Positions 16,549 through 25,902 are shown, numbered from the stretch's first letter. The stretch is 64,000 nt of DNA from Slackia sp. ZJ119 (GCF_011039175.1 NZ_JAAKEN010000015.1:23595-87594); one strand, 5' to 3'. Made by a program: numbers and translations. Notes: generated by a model from the sequence alone, not told the origin.

Positions 16549-16576
16549 GTCGGCCACCTTTCGTTTCGTGGCCGAC
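16549..16576. terminator. Hairpin downstream of the subtilase gene
   Basis: Perfect dyad GTCGGCCAC (16549-16557) / GTGGCCGAC (16568-16576) with a 10-nt loop, about 70 nt past the subtilase stop. No T-run, so termination is a guess. A second, weaker dyad (CCCTTA / TAAGGG) lies at about 16590-16615, closer to the gene. Confidence 0.35.
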
Positions 16577-16645
16577 ATAAACAGTTCGGTCCCTTAACCT
16601 GCTACAAGGCTAAGGGGCCGTCACAAAGTCGCTCTGCGATCCAGA

Positions 16646-19093
16646 TTACGGCGTAGGTATCGTTGTCTCAACAGGAATCTTGATCTTTGTCACGATCTCA
16701 CTGTAGAGATCGGACACGACTTCCTCAGAATCAATCGATACAACAAGCGCGTAACGCAGCTTCTCCGTGCGCTTTCCGAGCGATTTGAGCATCTTCCACC
16801 AGCCGCTTACGGGGTACACGGCAACATACCTCGCATCACAAAGGTCAGCTGCGCTCATTCGCTTGAAGTCACTATGTATGGAACCTACATCGCGGTTGTC
16901 CTGCCCAAGATACCACTCACTTGAAGCCGACCCCCTAGCATAGTCCGTCTCGCCATCGCGCATTTTTTTGCTGACAAATCCAAGAAATTCGTTGTAGTCC
17001 TGGCTCTTACCGATTACCTGAAACCTCAGCCCGCACGACTGGTACTGGAACTTGTCTACCCAGCCACGTTCGCCGGGGCTCGGCTCAATAAAATACGAAA
17101 GCGTAACCCTGAACTCAACTTCTTTCTCACCAAGTCGAAGAAGCTCTTCCTTTGGCCAAGGAAGCTCATGTACTCGCATCTCATTGCAGGTGCCATCTTC
17201 TCTGAAGGGTTGCATCTCACCCTGAATGATAAGGTTAACCCGGTTGTCAAGTGAACCCAACGCATAGTCGATGTTTGGGATGCCCCATCCGCATGTTCTA
17301 AGAAGATCGCGTCTAGGTTTCTTCATCGTATCGTCCTCAGGGAGAAACTGTCGCTTCATCGTGTCAGTCCACCGCGCCGAATGCACGAGGAGGGCACGTA
17401 CGGTTTCAGGCCAAATCCCCGGATGGGCGTCCATGATGCGCACCGCCATCCAAGACGCCTGGGCCGTTGCTGAACTCGTTGCCCTAATGCTTGCGAAGTA
17501 GCTCGAGGGCAAATCATTGCTGGTACTCAGCTTGCTCATGTCGTGGCAATCCATCCAGTTGAAGCCGTTCGTGGCGAGGTTGCCGCCGTCGCAGCATATT
17601 TCTGGCTTGATCGGCCACATATCGTCCCAGATTATCGATGTCCTGCTATACGGACAGAGTCCACCCTTCTCGGCCATTCCCATAAAGCCTTCGAATCCTA
17701 CCTCATCCGTTATCACATCATCTGAGTACGCTCCAACCGTTAATGCGTTCCATGCCTGCGCAGGACTCTCCACTGGCGAAGTCAGGTTTGTACCAGGATA
17801 GGGCTCGACGTGGAACTCATTCGTATCTACGTTGCCAGCGCTCACGAGCAGGAGTCGTTTGTCCTCCTCGTCTTCGCCAACCGCAGCCGCCAACTTATCA
17901 ACTTCTGCTGACCAAGATGTCGGCGAGCCATCGGTAATGCTGCTGTCATCAGTTACCGCCATGCAGAAGACCCTGTTAGAGACGGGCTGTGCAATCTCGA
18001 TTTCACTGATTGCATCTCGCGTTATAACGCCGTACATGCTTTGTTCGTTTGTGCCTAAAGGAGGAAAGATTCTTACGGACTCGATATGATGCCCTACACT
18101 CACCGGCTCTTGGCTTAGAACCGCTGCTTTCAAGTCGTTGTAGAGCGCAATACCAGCCATGCTGGTCCCATGCCCACCTGTATCAGACGAAGGCCATCCG
18201 CTACGAGCCGAGAGCACGGTGCCATCCTGCACTGCTGGTTCCAATAACGGATGGTTGGCGTTGACTCCTGTATCCAGAATGCAAACAGACGTGTCGGCAG
18301 TGTCAACGGTCAAACGCTTAACGAAGTCATCGACGAGTTCTTTCTGAAAGCGCGCGTCCGCATTGACGAAGGTTGATGTCGGCTCTGCAGCCCGTCTTAT
18401 CTCAGAAACAGCCCCGACTTCGCGGAGCATGTCTTCAATGCCTTTGCCATCGAGTTTTGCCATGGCGATGATGCACTCTGGAAAGACAAGGTGATCAGCC
18501 GATTGCTGGACATTGTGACCGTCACAGTACGCCGTGAATGCGTCGAGAGCATTTTCGGCGGAAGTCTGAGAAGTATTTATCCAAATCTCACACCATATAG
18601 CAACCCTATCTGGGTATTCGTCCGCCTTTCCGCTCCAAAAGGACTTCGCAGTCGGCTTGGCGACCTCGTCGACATCCTCAACGAATTCCCGATTGCATGG
18701 ATGCCCCTTCTTCGTTGCTTTCGACTCGTCAGCATAATCCGTCACCTTCTGACGAAAGAAGCCCTCTTTCCCTCGCGGCACGAATACAGTAGCCGACATT
18801 CTGCCGGTCTCCTCGTCGGTATCCATACGAAGGAGTACGACCTTATGGATGCGATTCTCGAAAGCTTCGGGATCGAGCGGAAAACGCGGGGAGCTGTTGA
18901 ATCGGAGGTAGGTGCCACCGCGCTTCTCGGCTTCCCCATCCTCTTCCGCTATGGCCGCGTCGATTTGTCGCACGAGCTTGTCCGCATGCGCTTTTCTATC
19001 CCTCTCGGGACGTTTGGCCTCGCCGCCACCTCCACTCGGTCGCTCGTAAGGGCGCGATTCGGAAGCATCGGCGAGAAAGATATTTGGGAGCAT
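16646..19093 (-). CDS. ietS: Subtilisin-like serine protease of ietAS-type defence pair
   Basis: 815 residues. S8 catalytic triad visible: D274 (CILDTGVN), H308 (GGHGTSMAG), oxyanion N421 (VSAGN) and S540 (RATSSATAQAS), where the usual GTSMAxP is altered but Ser is kept. About 200 N-terminal residues precede the protease domain and about 250 follow. No signal peptide, so cytoplasmic. It starts 3 nt after the stop of an AAA+ ATPase gene. AAA+ plus subtilase operons are the IetAS system, known first as a plasmid incompatibility-linked module and later as an anti-phage system. The symbol rests on domain pairing, not on sequence comparison. Confidence 0.8.
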   Translation of the reverse strand: MLPNIFLADASESRPYERPSGGGGEAKRPERDRKAHADKLVRQIDAAIAEEDGEAEKRGGTYLRFNSSPRFPLDPEAFENRIHKVVLLRMDTDEETGRMSATVFVPRGKEGFFRQKVTDYADESKATKKGHPCNREFVEDVDEVAKPTAKSFWSGKADEYPDRVAIWCEIWINTSQTSAENALDAFTAYCDGHNVQQSADHLVFPECIIAMAKLDGKGIEDMLREVGAVSEIRRAAEPTSTFVNADARFQKELVDDFVKRLTVDTADTSVCILDTGVNANHPLLEPAVQDGTVLSARSGWPSSDTGGHGTSMAGIALYNDLKAAVLSQEPVSVGHHIESVRIFPPLGTNEQSMYGVITRDAISEIEIAQPVSNRVFCMAVTDDSSITDGSPTSWSAEVDKLAAAVGEDEEDKRLLLVSAGNVDTNEFHVEPYPGTNLTSPVESPAQAWNALTVGAYSDDVITDEVGFEGFMGMAEKGGLCPYSRTSIIWDDMWPIKPEICCDGGNLATNGFNWMDCHDMSKLSTSNDLPSSYFASIRATSSATAQASWMAVRIMDAHPGIWPETVRALLVHSARWTDTMKRQFLPEDDTMKKPRRDLLRTCGWGIPNIDYALGSLDNRVNLIIQGEMQPFREDGTCNEMRVHELPWPKEELLRLGEKEVEFRVTLSYFIEPSPGERGWVDKFQYQSCGLRFQVIGKSQDYNEFLGFVSKKMRDGETDYARGSASSEWYLGQDNRDVGSIHSDFKRMSAADLCDARYVAVYPVSGWWKMLKSLGKRTEKLRYALVVSIDSEEVVSDLYSEIVTKIKIPVETTIPTP

Positions 19094-19096
19094 AGG

Positions 19097-20059
19097 CTAG
19101 CTAACCTTCTGATCAACTTTGTAAACACCAAGCCGCTCACCAAGGAGCGTGGAGAGCATATCCTCAGTTACGGGCTCACCGGAAAGCAACGAACCCTTGA
19201 TAGCATCGTTGCATACCTGCACAATCTCCGCCTGGCACAGCAAGGATGCCCTTTTCGCAAGTCCATCGGAGGCATAGAACGTCGTGTCGTAGCCGCCGAC
19301 AACCGAGTCGATGATGTGCTTGGCTTCTTCGGATGTGGGGAGCTCGTAATGGAGTACGTCATCGAACCTACGGAAAAGGGCAGGATCGAGCATCTGCCTA
19401 TTATTCGTAGCGGCGATTATGATGCTATCCGAACTGTCGCTTTCGATGAACTGCAAGAATGAGTTGAGGATGCGTCTCATCTCGCCGACTTCGTTATCGA
19501 GGCTGCGATCCGCGCCGATGGCGTCAAATTCGTCAAAGAGATAAACACCTACATTGCGTTCAATGGCACTGAAAATCTGACGCAGCTTGACGCTCGTCTC
19601 GCCCATATATTTGGTAATGAGCTTGTCCATCTGCACCGTGAACAGCGGCAAAGATAGTTCAGCTGCGATGATAGCTGCCGTCATGGTCTTCCCCGTGCCC
19701 GGGGCGCCTTCGAGGAGGATGCGCCGTCTGTTGGCATATCCGTAATCGGCGAGCTTGCCACGTTGGCGGTATTCGTCAATGACGCGCTGTAACTTGGCCA
19801 CGAGCGCGTCGGAAACGATGAGCCTGTTCAAGGGTGTCGTGGGATAGGCCACTTGGAAAAGGCCCTCTACTTGTGTGAGATTAACTATCTTCGCCTTTTG
19901 TCGCTGCTGCTCTGCAAGAGCCTTAAACTCCCTCGCAGCTTGGGCGTGGCCACGCTTAGCCTCATAGGCTGCTATTTGCAATAGGCACGACCTGAATGAG
20001 TCATCATCGCCGGAGTAGTGAGCTTTGGCAAGCTGCTTTACTTGGTCATTTGTAGCCAT
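19097..20059 (-). CDS. ietA: AAA+ ATPase of ietAS-type defence pair
   Basis: 320 residues from the ATG at 20059; an alternative GTG 9 nt upstream sits too close to the AAGGGAGG site. Walker A GAPGTGKT at about 116-123, pore-loop-like KYMGETSVKLRQIF, Walker B VYLFDEFDAIG, sensor-1 IIAATNN, and RRFDDVL carrying the Arg finger: a classic-clade, katanin/proteasome-like AAA+ ATPase. About 80 helical residues precede it. It is the first gene of a two-gene operon with the subtilase, and the ATPase probably controls the protease. Confidence 0.85.
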   Translation of the reverse strand: MATNDQVKQLAKAHYSGDDDSFRSCLLQIAAYEAKRGHAQAAREFKALAEQQRQKAKIVNLTQVEGLFQVAYPTTPLNRLIVSDALVAKLQRVIDEYRQRGKLADYGYANRRRILLEGAPGTGKTMTAAIIAAELSLPLFTVQMDKLITKYMGETSVKLRQIFSAIERNVGVYLFDEFDAIGADRSLDNEVGEMRRILNSFLQFIESDSSDSIIIAATNNRQMLDPALFRRFDDVLHYELPTSEEAKHIIDSVVGGYDTTFYASDGLAKRASLLCQAEIVQVCNDAIKGSLLSGEPVTEDMLSTLLGERLGVYKVDQKVS

Positions 20060-20345
20060 AAGCCTCACATCCTCCCTTCAAAATCACATATCTCGTAGCC
20101 TTGAATTGTATGGCGATTTTGTGTATATGACCATAGGTTAACGTTGACCTTCGGGAAATGAGCACAGGTCGCCGGCCCTATGACAATAAAGTCAATTTGC
20201 GAGGTTAGCTGAACACCCTCTTCCAAAAAGGTGCTTTCTCCATGCTCAGCCGCACGCGTTCAGTTGAGCATGAGAATGGCTCTTGCAGGAACGATGCCGC
20301 GTCACGAGGACGCGGCACGAACCCTTCCTGCGGGAAGGAGCCGTC

Positions 20346-21314
20346 ATGGATGGCAAAAACAGGGCTTGCGCCCGCATCGACAAGGCCGACCGGGAAGCGA
20401 TTCAAAACGGGCTGGACAAGCGCAAGGGCTGCCGCGAGATCGCGAGATCGATCGGGCGCTCGCCGGCGACCGTGACCGAAGAGGCCAGGAAGCGCCGCAC
20501 CTGGAAGGACGGGGAGAGGCGCGGCGAGACCGTCCCCGATGAGCCAGAAGAGGCGTCGTGCATGCGCCTGAAGAAGCGGCCCTGGACCTGCAACGGATGC
20601 ATGGCCTATAAGAAAAGCTGCGGACGCAGGCAGCGGACGGAGCACAGGGCCTCGCTGGCGCAGGCGGCCAGCGAAAGGGTCCGCTCGGAGCCCGGGCGCG
20701 GCATAAACCGCCGGGAGGAGGACTTCGAGAAGATCGTCTTCGCCATCCGCTCCGACGTCCTCGACGGCAAGTCCCCCGAGCAGATCTGCATGGCCAACCC
20801 CCACCTCGACCTTGCCCCCTCGACCCCCTGCCGCTGGGCCGAACGCGGCTACTTCTCCATGTCGCCGACGGGCTTCAGGCGCAAGGTCGGCTACAAGCCG
20901 CGCGCCAGGCATGCTGCGCCCAAGATTACCTCGCACGGAGCCGATCGCTCCTATGCGGCGTTCTGTGCGCTGGCGGAGGCGGAGCGCGCCGGGGCATGCG
21001 AGACGGGCGCCGTGATCGGGCGGACCCATGACGCCCAGCGCCCGCCCGCCCTCTACCTGCGTCCGTGCAAGGTGCAGCTTGCGCTGCTGCTGCCCAAAAA
21101 GACGTCGAGCGCGGTTGCCGCCGCGCTCGACATGCTCGAACGCTCCTTGGGAAAGCGAGTGTTCAAGCGTCTGTTCGGCATCATTCTTACCGACAACGGG
21201 ACCGAGTTTTCCGACATCTCGGCGATCGAGGCCTCGATCTTCGGTGAAGATGCCCGCTGCAAAGTCTACTACTGCGACGTGCGCCAGTCACAGCAGAAGG
21301 GTGCCTGCGAGCGC
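20346..21314 (+). pseudogene. IS30-family transposase, N-terminal part
   Basis: ATG at 20346 after AAGGAGCCGTC. HTH at about residues 20-45 (GCREIARSIGRSPATVTEEA), a Cys-rich linker (CNGCMAYKKSC), then the core with ILTDNGTEFSD (second catalytic Asp). Where relatives have CEMDTVIGR with the first Asp, this copy reads CETGAVIGR, so the first catalytic residue seems lost even before the insertion. The frame continues after the RIT element at 24691 with NHVELRKMLPKRRG. Confidence 0.8.
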
Positions 21315-21346
21315 CTATGTGTTTAAGTACATAGGCGCTCTTATGT
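21309..21346. repeat. 12-bp dyad at the left RIT junction
   Basis: GAGCGCCTATGT (21309-21320) and ACATAGGCGCTC (21329-21340) form a perfect dyad around GTTTAAGT. The left arm is partly host sequence (GAGCGC of the transposase gene) and the right arm enters the terminal inverted repeat. The right junction lacks such a dyad. It may be the recombination core for the tyrosine recombinases. Confidence 0.5.
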
Positions 21347-21392
21347 TCTCGAGTTTGCTATGTGCCGAACCCCTCTCCCATCTGGGGATACT
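21335..21392 (+). repeat. Left 58-bp terminal inverted repeat of RIT
   Basis: Starts GCGCTCTTATGTTCTCGAG and ends TCTGGGGATACT. Identical to the reverse complement of 24639-24696 except one base (C versus T at repeat position 37). Confidence 0.95.
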
Positions 21393-21425
21393 ACTTAGAT
21401 TCGACACATAGTTCTTTCGTTGGGC

Positions 21426-22424
21426 TTATAGCGAATTTAGAAAATCCAGGACATCCTTGCTGGCTTTGTAGGGCTTTCGGGGCTTGAGTCCCCAGTCGCG
21501 GCGAGCCTTTGCGAGTGCCTCCTCCTTTACCGCCATATCGGACACAACGTACTTGTGAGTCGTATTGATGTCCTCGTGGCCAAGCCATATCGCCACGGTT
21601 GCGATATCGACGCCTGCGGCCAGCATCGCCATTGCGGTTGAATGCCTAAAGACATGCGGTGTGATTTTCTTGCGCGCGAGCTCGGGATGGGCGGCCCTGG
21701 CCCTCTTCGCAACGCAATCGAGCCTGCTTCTCGCACCTGATCTGGTAAGGTGATCGACGTTTCTGCCTGCGAAGACGTAATCGCCCTCCTTGAGGGAGAG
21801 CCGCTCGATGTGCGTCAGAAGCAGCTGAGAGGTGTCATCCCAAAGAGGCACGGTCCGATCCTTCCTGCCCTTGCCGAGGAAGTGAACGTGGCAGTTTCCC
21901 TTGGCCGAGGTCCTCACGTCCTCCACTTTGATTGTGACCAGCTCGCTGATTCGAGCGCCCGAGTTGTACAGCATCGCGACCATGAGCTCCGTTTCCGACC
22001 CTGGCTCGCAGCACGCGGTCATCCATTCGACCTCGTCAGGGGTCAGGTAATCTATCTCCCTGCGCCTAGCCTTTCGGTTCGGGATCTTCGATATCTCCGT
22101 CAGCTGCCCCAGATGCTGGGGAGCCTTCCTTGCGGCGTACCTTGCGAACGACCAGAAAGCGGAAAGCCTGCAATTCAGTGTCTTGGAACAGCAGCCTCGC
22201 TCGTCAGCCAGGTAGTTCAGGAACTCGTTCACGCTGTCTGCGGTGAGATCGGACATGCCAACCTCCGTTGGCTCGACTCCCCGCTTGTCTCGAAGCCACC
22301 TGAAGTAGAGGGTGAACGCATCCCTGTAGCTGGCTACGGTGTTGCCGGAGAGTTTCCTGTCCCTCTCCATCCATTCGAGGAAGAACCCCTCTATAAGATC
22401 CGACAGGTTTACGGAGGCGGTCAT
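21426..22424 (-). CDS. RIT tyrosine recombinase, third gene
   Basis: 332 residues. Tyrosine-recombinase core with RISELVTIKVEDV (catalytic Arg), KITPHVFRHSTAMAML (HxxR), LGHEDINTTHKYVV (H and nucleophile Tyr), so R-H-R-H-Y complete. N-terminal SAM-like core-binding domain at residues 5-95. ATG at 22424 overlaps the upstream stop by 4 nt. Third of three overlapping recombinases, which in RIT elements are thought to act together. Confidence 0.9.
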   Translation of the reverse strand: MTASVNLSDLIEGFFLEWMERDRKLSGNTVASYRDAFTLYFRWLRDKRGVEPTEVGMSDLTADSVNEFLNYLADERGCCSKTLNCRLSAFWSFARYAARKAPQHLGQLTEISKIPNRKARRREIDYLTPDEVEWMTACCEPGSETELMVAMLYNSGARISELVTIKVEDVRTSAKGNCHVHFLGKGRKDRTVPLWDDTSQLLLTHIERLSLKEGDYVFAGRNVDHLTRSGARSRLDCVAKRARAAHPELARKKITPHVFRHSTAMAMLAAGVDIATVAIWLGHEDINTTHKYVVSDMAVKEEALAKARRDWGLKPRKPYKASKDVLDFLNSL

Positions 22425-23368
22425 CTGGCATCAACTCCTTTGGCGGCCTGCTCGAACGCGTCGCATGCGACCTGCAGCAGCTCTGGCGTCCCGGTCAGGT
22501 ACCAGTAAGTCTCCGATATGTTCTTGTGACCCATGTAGGTCGCCAGCACTGGCAGCATGGCGTTGACGTTCTCGTCCGATTCGTGCCAGGAGAGGATCTT
22601 GCTTACCGCGAAGGTATGACGAAGGTCGTAAATTCTGGGCGGCCTGCGTTCCCAAATCTCGCCTCTGTTTAGCAAAACGCATCTGATCTCGCAAAACGAA
22701 TGCTCGAGATTGCCGAGGCGGATTGATTTGTCGCCGTTTGCGACGAAGAGCCTTCGGCATTGGAGGCCGTCCCTGAGCTCGTCGCGGCGCTCGCGGTAGC
22801 GCATGATGGCCTCTACCGTGGAATCCTCAACGGGGATGATTCGCTCTCGGTTGTTCTTGCCCTTCCTCACGAGGAAGGTGCCGGCGTCCGGGTCGAAGTC
22901 GGAATCGTCAAGGGACAGCGCCTCGTTCGGGCGCATCCCCGTTGCCCTGAGCAATCCTATTACGGCGGCGTAAGCAAGCGGCTTCATCGCATCCTGCTGC
23001 ACGTACATCCTCGATGCGGCGTGCATGATGAGCGAGATCTCCTCGTCTGCGAATATATAGGGCGTTATCCGGTTGCAGCTCTTGCCGATGAGTCCGGGCG
23101 GCAGCGTCGGTGCAGCTCCGGCTAAGGCGCAGGCGTACTCGTGGACGCGCCTCGCCATCTCGTAGCGCTTGATCTCGTAACCCTCCGCATGGTTCGTGCC
23201 GCTCCTTGCCCATTCGACCGCGATCTCGACGGTGATAGGGCCCTCATGGCCGACCGAATCGGCGTACCTTGCGAACCGGCGCATGGCCGATGCCTCGGAC
23301 ACCATGGGGACCCCGAGCCCGTTCTTGTAGGCGATGTAGGCCTCAACCTGGTCCCTTACGACGCTCAT
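22421..23368 (-). CDS. RIT tyrosine recombinase, second gene
   Basis: 315 residues from the ATG at 23368 (ATGA overlap with the previous stop; GGAGGTTGCGGT upstream); the longer frame to 23389 is less likely. Core has GMRPNEALSLDDSDFD (Arg), PRIYDLRHTFAV (HxxR position with D-L-R-H), and MGHKNISETYWYL with the Tyr. Complete catalytic set as far as can be judged. Confidence 0.9.
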   Translation of the reverse strand: MSVVRDQVEAYIAYKNGLGVPMVSEASAMRRFARYADSVGHEGPITVEIAVEWARSGTNHAEGYEIKRYEMARRVHEYACALAGAAPTLPPGLIGKSCNRITPYIFADEEISLIMHAASRMYVQQDAMKPLAYAAVIGLLRATGMRPNEALSLDDSDFDPDAGTFLVRKGKNNRERIIPVEDSTVEAIMRYRERRDELRDGLQCRRLFVANGDKSIRLGNLEHSFCEIRCVLLNRGEIWERRPPRIYDLRHTFAVSKILSWHESDENVNAMLPVLATYMGHKNISETYWYLTGTPELLQVACDAFEQAAKGVDAR

Positions 23369-24189
23369 ACCGCAACCTCCTTCGGCCACGGAGACGCCGC
23401 CTTGCGCAGACTTTCGACGTTGACCCTCAAGTAGCCCATTGTTGTCGCGAGCGACTCGTGCCCGAGGATGTCCGCTACGGGCTTTATCGACACGCCGTTG
23501 TTCACCATGTTGGTCGCGACGGCGCGCCTTAGGGGGCGGGTGCCCGAATCCCTCATGCCGGCTTTCTCGGACAGGAGCCCGATTGCCCCTCCGACCTGCT
23601 GGAACGTCATCTGAGCGCCCTTGGCCTCCAAGCCGTCGGGCAGGAACAGGCTTCTCGACCCCGTGCCTGCTGGTCTTGCGTTAACGACGTAGTCCTCAAG
23701 CGCCGCCCCGGTATCCGAGTCCAAGGGGATGGATCTGTCGGAGATGCTCTTCGAGCTTCTGACGTGCAAGATGCCGTTGGCCCAGTCGACGTCCTCGAGC
23801 ACGAGCAGCGCAACGTCGCTGCGCCTAAGCCCGAGGTTACCCATGAGCAGCAACATTGCAAGATCACGCTTGCCGCGAGGCGTTTGGGAATCCACCGAAG
23901 CCACAAGTTTGCAGAAGTCCTCATCAGATATACACTTGGGCAGAGGGTTCATCGGCTCGGGGCCTTTGAGGGCGATTCTCGTGATTGGTCCGGCCGTATT
24001 CTCGTACCCACTAGCACAAAGGAATCTCGCATAAGACCTGATCTCTGTGCAGAAACCTCGCTTTGTAGAGGCGGAGGTATGGGCTATTTTCTTTGAGATG
24101 AAGTTCATGGCACTTGCGAGGTCGACCATATTTCGCTTGAAGCTTAAACCGCTAAACATAGTGTAGAGATACTGTCGTACTTTACTCAC
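23365..24189 (-). CDS. RIT tyrosine recombinase, first gene
   Basis: 274 residues in the long frame, starting with a GTG that lacks a clear ribosome-binding site; an ATG ten codons in is an alternative. Core: LGLRRSDVALLVLEDVDW (Arg), TRPLRRAVATNMV where the usual HxLRH reads RPLRR so the His is replaced, and LGHESLATTMGYL with the Tyr. Smaller than the other two, as the first RIT gene often is. Confidence 0.85.
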   Translation of the reverse strand: MSKVRQYLYTMFSGLSFKRNMVDLASAMNFISKKIAHTSASTKRGFCTEIRSYARFLCASGYENTAGPITRIALKGPEPMNPLPKCISDEDFCKLVASVDSQTPRGKRDLAMLLLMGNLGLRRSDVALLVLEDVDWANGILHVRSSKSISDRSIPLDSDTGAALEDYVVNARPAGTGSRSLFLPDGLEAKGAQMTFQQVGGAIGLLSEKAGMRDSGTRPLRRAVATNMVNNGVSIKPVADILGHESLATTMGYLRVNVESLRKAASPWPKEVAV

Positions 24190-24223
24190 CCGTTGCCTGA
24201 CAGTTACCGAGCTGAGACGGCCA

Positions 24224-24571
24224 CTAGATACTAGATACTAGATATGCCTCGAACTCATGGCATTCTTGCTCGATTGATTGGTCCTCGGGATAGCTTCGCG
24301 GATCGAAGCGCTTGAAGTGCGGCTTGCCGAATCTCATCGCCCAGTAGTACCTAACTGCTGTTGCGGTGACGCCTATGCCTGAGGTTACGGGAAGAGATTC
24401 GATGTACTCGTCAATCAGCTCCCTGAGTATCTGCTCGCCCGCAGTCGTTGCCTCAGGATGCTTGCCAAGAAACGTTCGAACCCTCTTGAAGTACATGGCG
24501 CATACGTTGGGAGAGTTGCCGTTGGTCCCAATAAACCCACGAAAGGCTTCGAGGTGTTCATCTACCTGCAT
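24224..24571 (-). CDS. Small leading gene of the RIT element
   Basis: 115 residues from the ATG at 24571, preceded by GAGGAAGGGAAACAAA. Looks like an isolated core-binding (SAM-like) N-terminal domain: VDEHLEAFRGFIGTNGNSPN and FKRVRTFLGKHPEATTAGEQ, with no catalytic domain. Either an accessory protein or a piece split off the first recombinase. Its 3' end runs into a 7-bp tandem repeat (ACTAGAT three times, about 24222-24244) that supplies the stop. Confidence 0.6.
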   Translation of the reverse strand: MQVDEHLEAFRGFIGTNGNSPNVCAMYFKRVRTFLGKHPEATTAGEQILRELIDEYIESLPVTSGIGVTATAVRYYWAMRFGKPHFKRFDPRSYPEDQSIEQECHEFEAYLVSSI

Positions 24572-24638
24572 TTTGTTTCCCTTCCTCATCAGGTTGCAGA
24601 TGGGGAAAGGATAGTTTGACTATGTGCTGAAATGGCGC

Positions 24639-24696
24639 AGTATCCCCAGATGGGAGAGGAGTTCGGCACATAGCAAACTCGAGAACATAAGAGCGC
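24639..24696 (-). repeat. Right 58-bp terminal inverted repeat of RIT
   Basis: Reverse complement of 21335-21392 with one mismatch. Ends in GAGCGC, directly followed by the resumed transposase codons AATCACGTG. Confidence 0.95.
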
Positions 24697-24981
24697 AATC
24701 ACGTGGAACTTCGAAAGATGCTGCCCAAGCGCCGAGGCATCTCCTTCGACAACCTCGACAGATGCGACTGCGCCTTCGTGACGTCGCACGTGAATTCCCA
24801 GCCCCGCCCCTCCCTCATGGGCCTGTCGCCGCTGCAGATGCTGAGGGCCGCCGACCCTGGAGCCTGCGAGGCTCTCGAAACGGCCCTGGGGATGGAGGAG
24901 GTCCCGTTCGGCGAGCTTGCGCTGACGCTCGAGGCCGTGAACGGCCAGCGCGAAGAAAGGGGGCTCGACCCGCTGGCATAA
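24691..24981 (+). pseudogene. IS30-family transposase, C-terminal part
   Basis: In frame with 20346-21314 once the RIT element is removed: the sequence resumes NHVELRKMLPKRRGISFDNL, the standard end of the IS30 DDE domain, and continues to a stop at 24981. Has no start codon of its own in the right place. Confidence 0.8.
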
Positions 24982-25201
24982 GGCAGCGCCCGGACGGCGC
25001 CCGGACGGATCCGCATAGGTGTTCAACTGGGTCTGGTGCAGATGCGCGGACCCCTGGCCCGGTGCGCCCTCCAAGCCCAGCCGAACGGGCCGAGGCCTCC
25101 CCTTTTCCCGCGAGAGCGTTGAGGTGACTGCGAGAATGCAGTGAACGTCCCAGCTGAAGCGCCCCTGTTCAGCTAGCTTCGCAAATCAACCCCTGTTCCA
25201 G

Positions 25202-25348
25202 GTGACGAACCTTCTCTGTGCGCTGGAACTCGCGAGACGCAAGATGATATCTTCACAGGACATCAGCAAGCCGAGGGAAGAGTTCTTTCGGGGGCAGAGA
25301 AACCTCAAGAAGAACTATCTGTTCCCCATCGAACATAAAAGGCTCTAG
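25202..25348 (+). CDS. Short gene fragment, 48 codons
   Basis: Open frame from a GTG just outside the IS30 right end to TAG at 25348: VTNLLCALELARRKMIS, then basic LKKNYLFPIEHKRL. Looks like the C-terminal end of a protein whose front was lost when the IS arrived. No family recognised. Confidence 0.25.
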   Translation: MTNLLCALELARRKMISSQDISKPREEFFRGQRNLKKNYLFPIEHKRL

Positions 25349-25432
25349 CCTTCTCCACGGTCGCAGATTGCGACTTTAACCGAAAGTCCTACGCCAGCAT
25401 CTCGTTTACGCGTCGCTGCACGGCCGTGCAGT

Positions 25433-25902
25433 ATGACCCCCAGGCGCCGCTTCCGCTCGTCGCCGTTTGGCCGTCTCGGCCACCTGCGCTTCGACTGCTG
25501 TGAGAGCATCGTCTTCGTGTTCTCCGCCGACTCGACACAGCTTGCGAAAGCAGTTGGTGGGATGTATGGCCCTGGCTTTGATACATCAAGGTTCTTAGAG
25601 CACTTCTTCGATGAAAGAATCGCCTTGAGTTCGGTTGACAGTGTGAAGTTCGCCGGTGACGGCATGGCCTACAACGTCGGGGATGCCATCGTCCGACTTC
25701 GCAAGAACTGCCAGGCAGCGTGGACGTGTCGTTCTCTGACGAGGATTGTAGGGCGCACATGCACGACCTTTGCATCGCGATATTCAGCTCGACCGAAGGT
25801 CATCCCGAACACTACGAAGCCAGGGAGCGTCTGGGCGGGTTCTATTCGCCTGCATTTGACTCACGGGTTTACGAGCGGCTCAAATTTCCAGAGATTATTT
25901 AA
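25433..25902 (+). pseudogene. KAP-family P-loop ATPase remnant
   Basis: One frame reads CCESIVFVFSADSTQLAKAV, then GFDTSRFLEHFFDERIALSS, typical of the middle of KAP NTPases (Walker-B-proximal VFSAD and the FF-D block). Near 25715 the protein continues in another frame (VDVSFSDEDCRAHMHDLCIA to the stop at 25902). The Walker A part is missing upstream. So it is a truncated, frameshifted remnant. KAP ATPases are common in defence islands. Confidence 0.55.

Larger units (their letters stand above)
21315..24696 (-). mobile_element. Recombinase-in-trio (RIT) element
   Basis: About 3.38 kb holding three overlapping tyrosine recombinase genes in one direction, the defining set of RIT elements, plus a small leading gene. 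It is bounded by 58-bp inverted repeats with one mismatch. It sits inside the IS30-family transposase; GAGCGC occurs at both edges (21309-21314 and 24691-24696) and only once in the reconstructed uninterrupted gene. Confidence 0.85.
20192..25188 (+). mobile_element. IS30-family element interrupted by a RIT element
   Basis: Left end (about 20192, TCAATTTGCGAGGTTAGCTG) and right end (about 25188, reversed TTGATTTGCGAAGCTAGCTG) are imperfect inverted repeats about 24 bp long. Without the 3.38-kb insertion the element would be about 1.6 kb, normal for IS30. The transposase gene is split at 21314/24691. Confidence 0.75.

Noticed and set aside
20205..21029. 274-residue leftward frame opposite the IS30 transposase
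   Set aside because: Ala/Gly/Arg-rich antisense shadow of the transposase; no start signal.
24222..24244. Tandem 7-bp repeat as a possible CRISPR or VNTR
   Set aside because: Only three units of ACTAGAT with no spacers; too short to call more than a slippage tract. No CRISPR array seen anywhere in the window.
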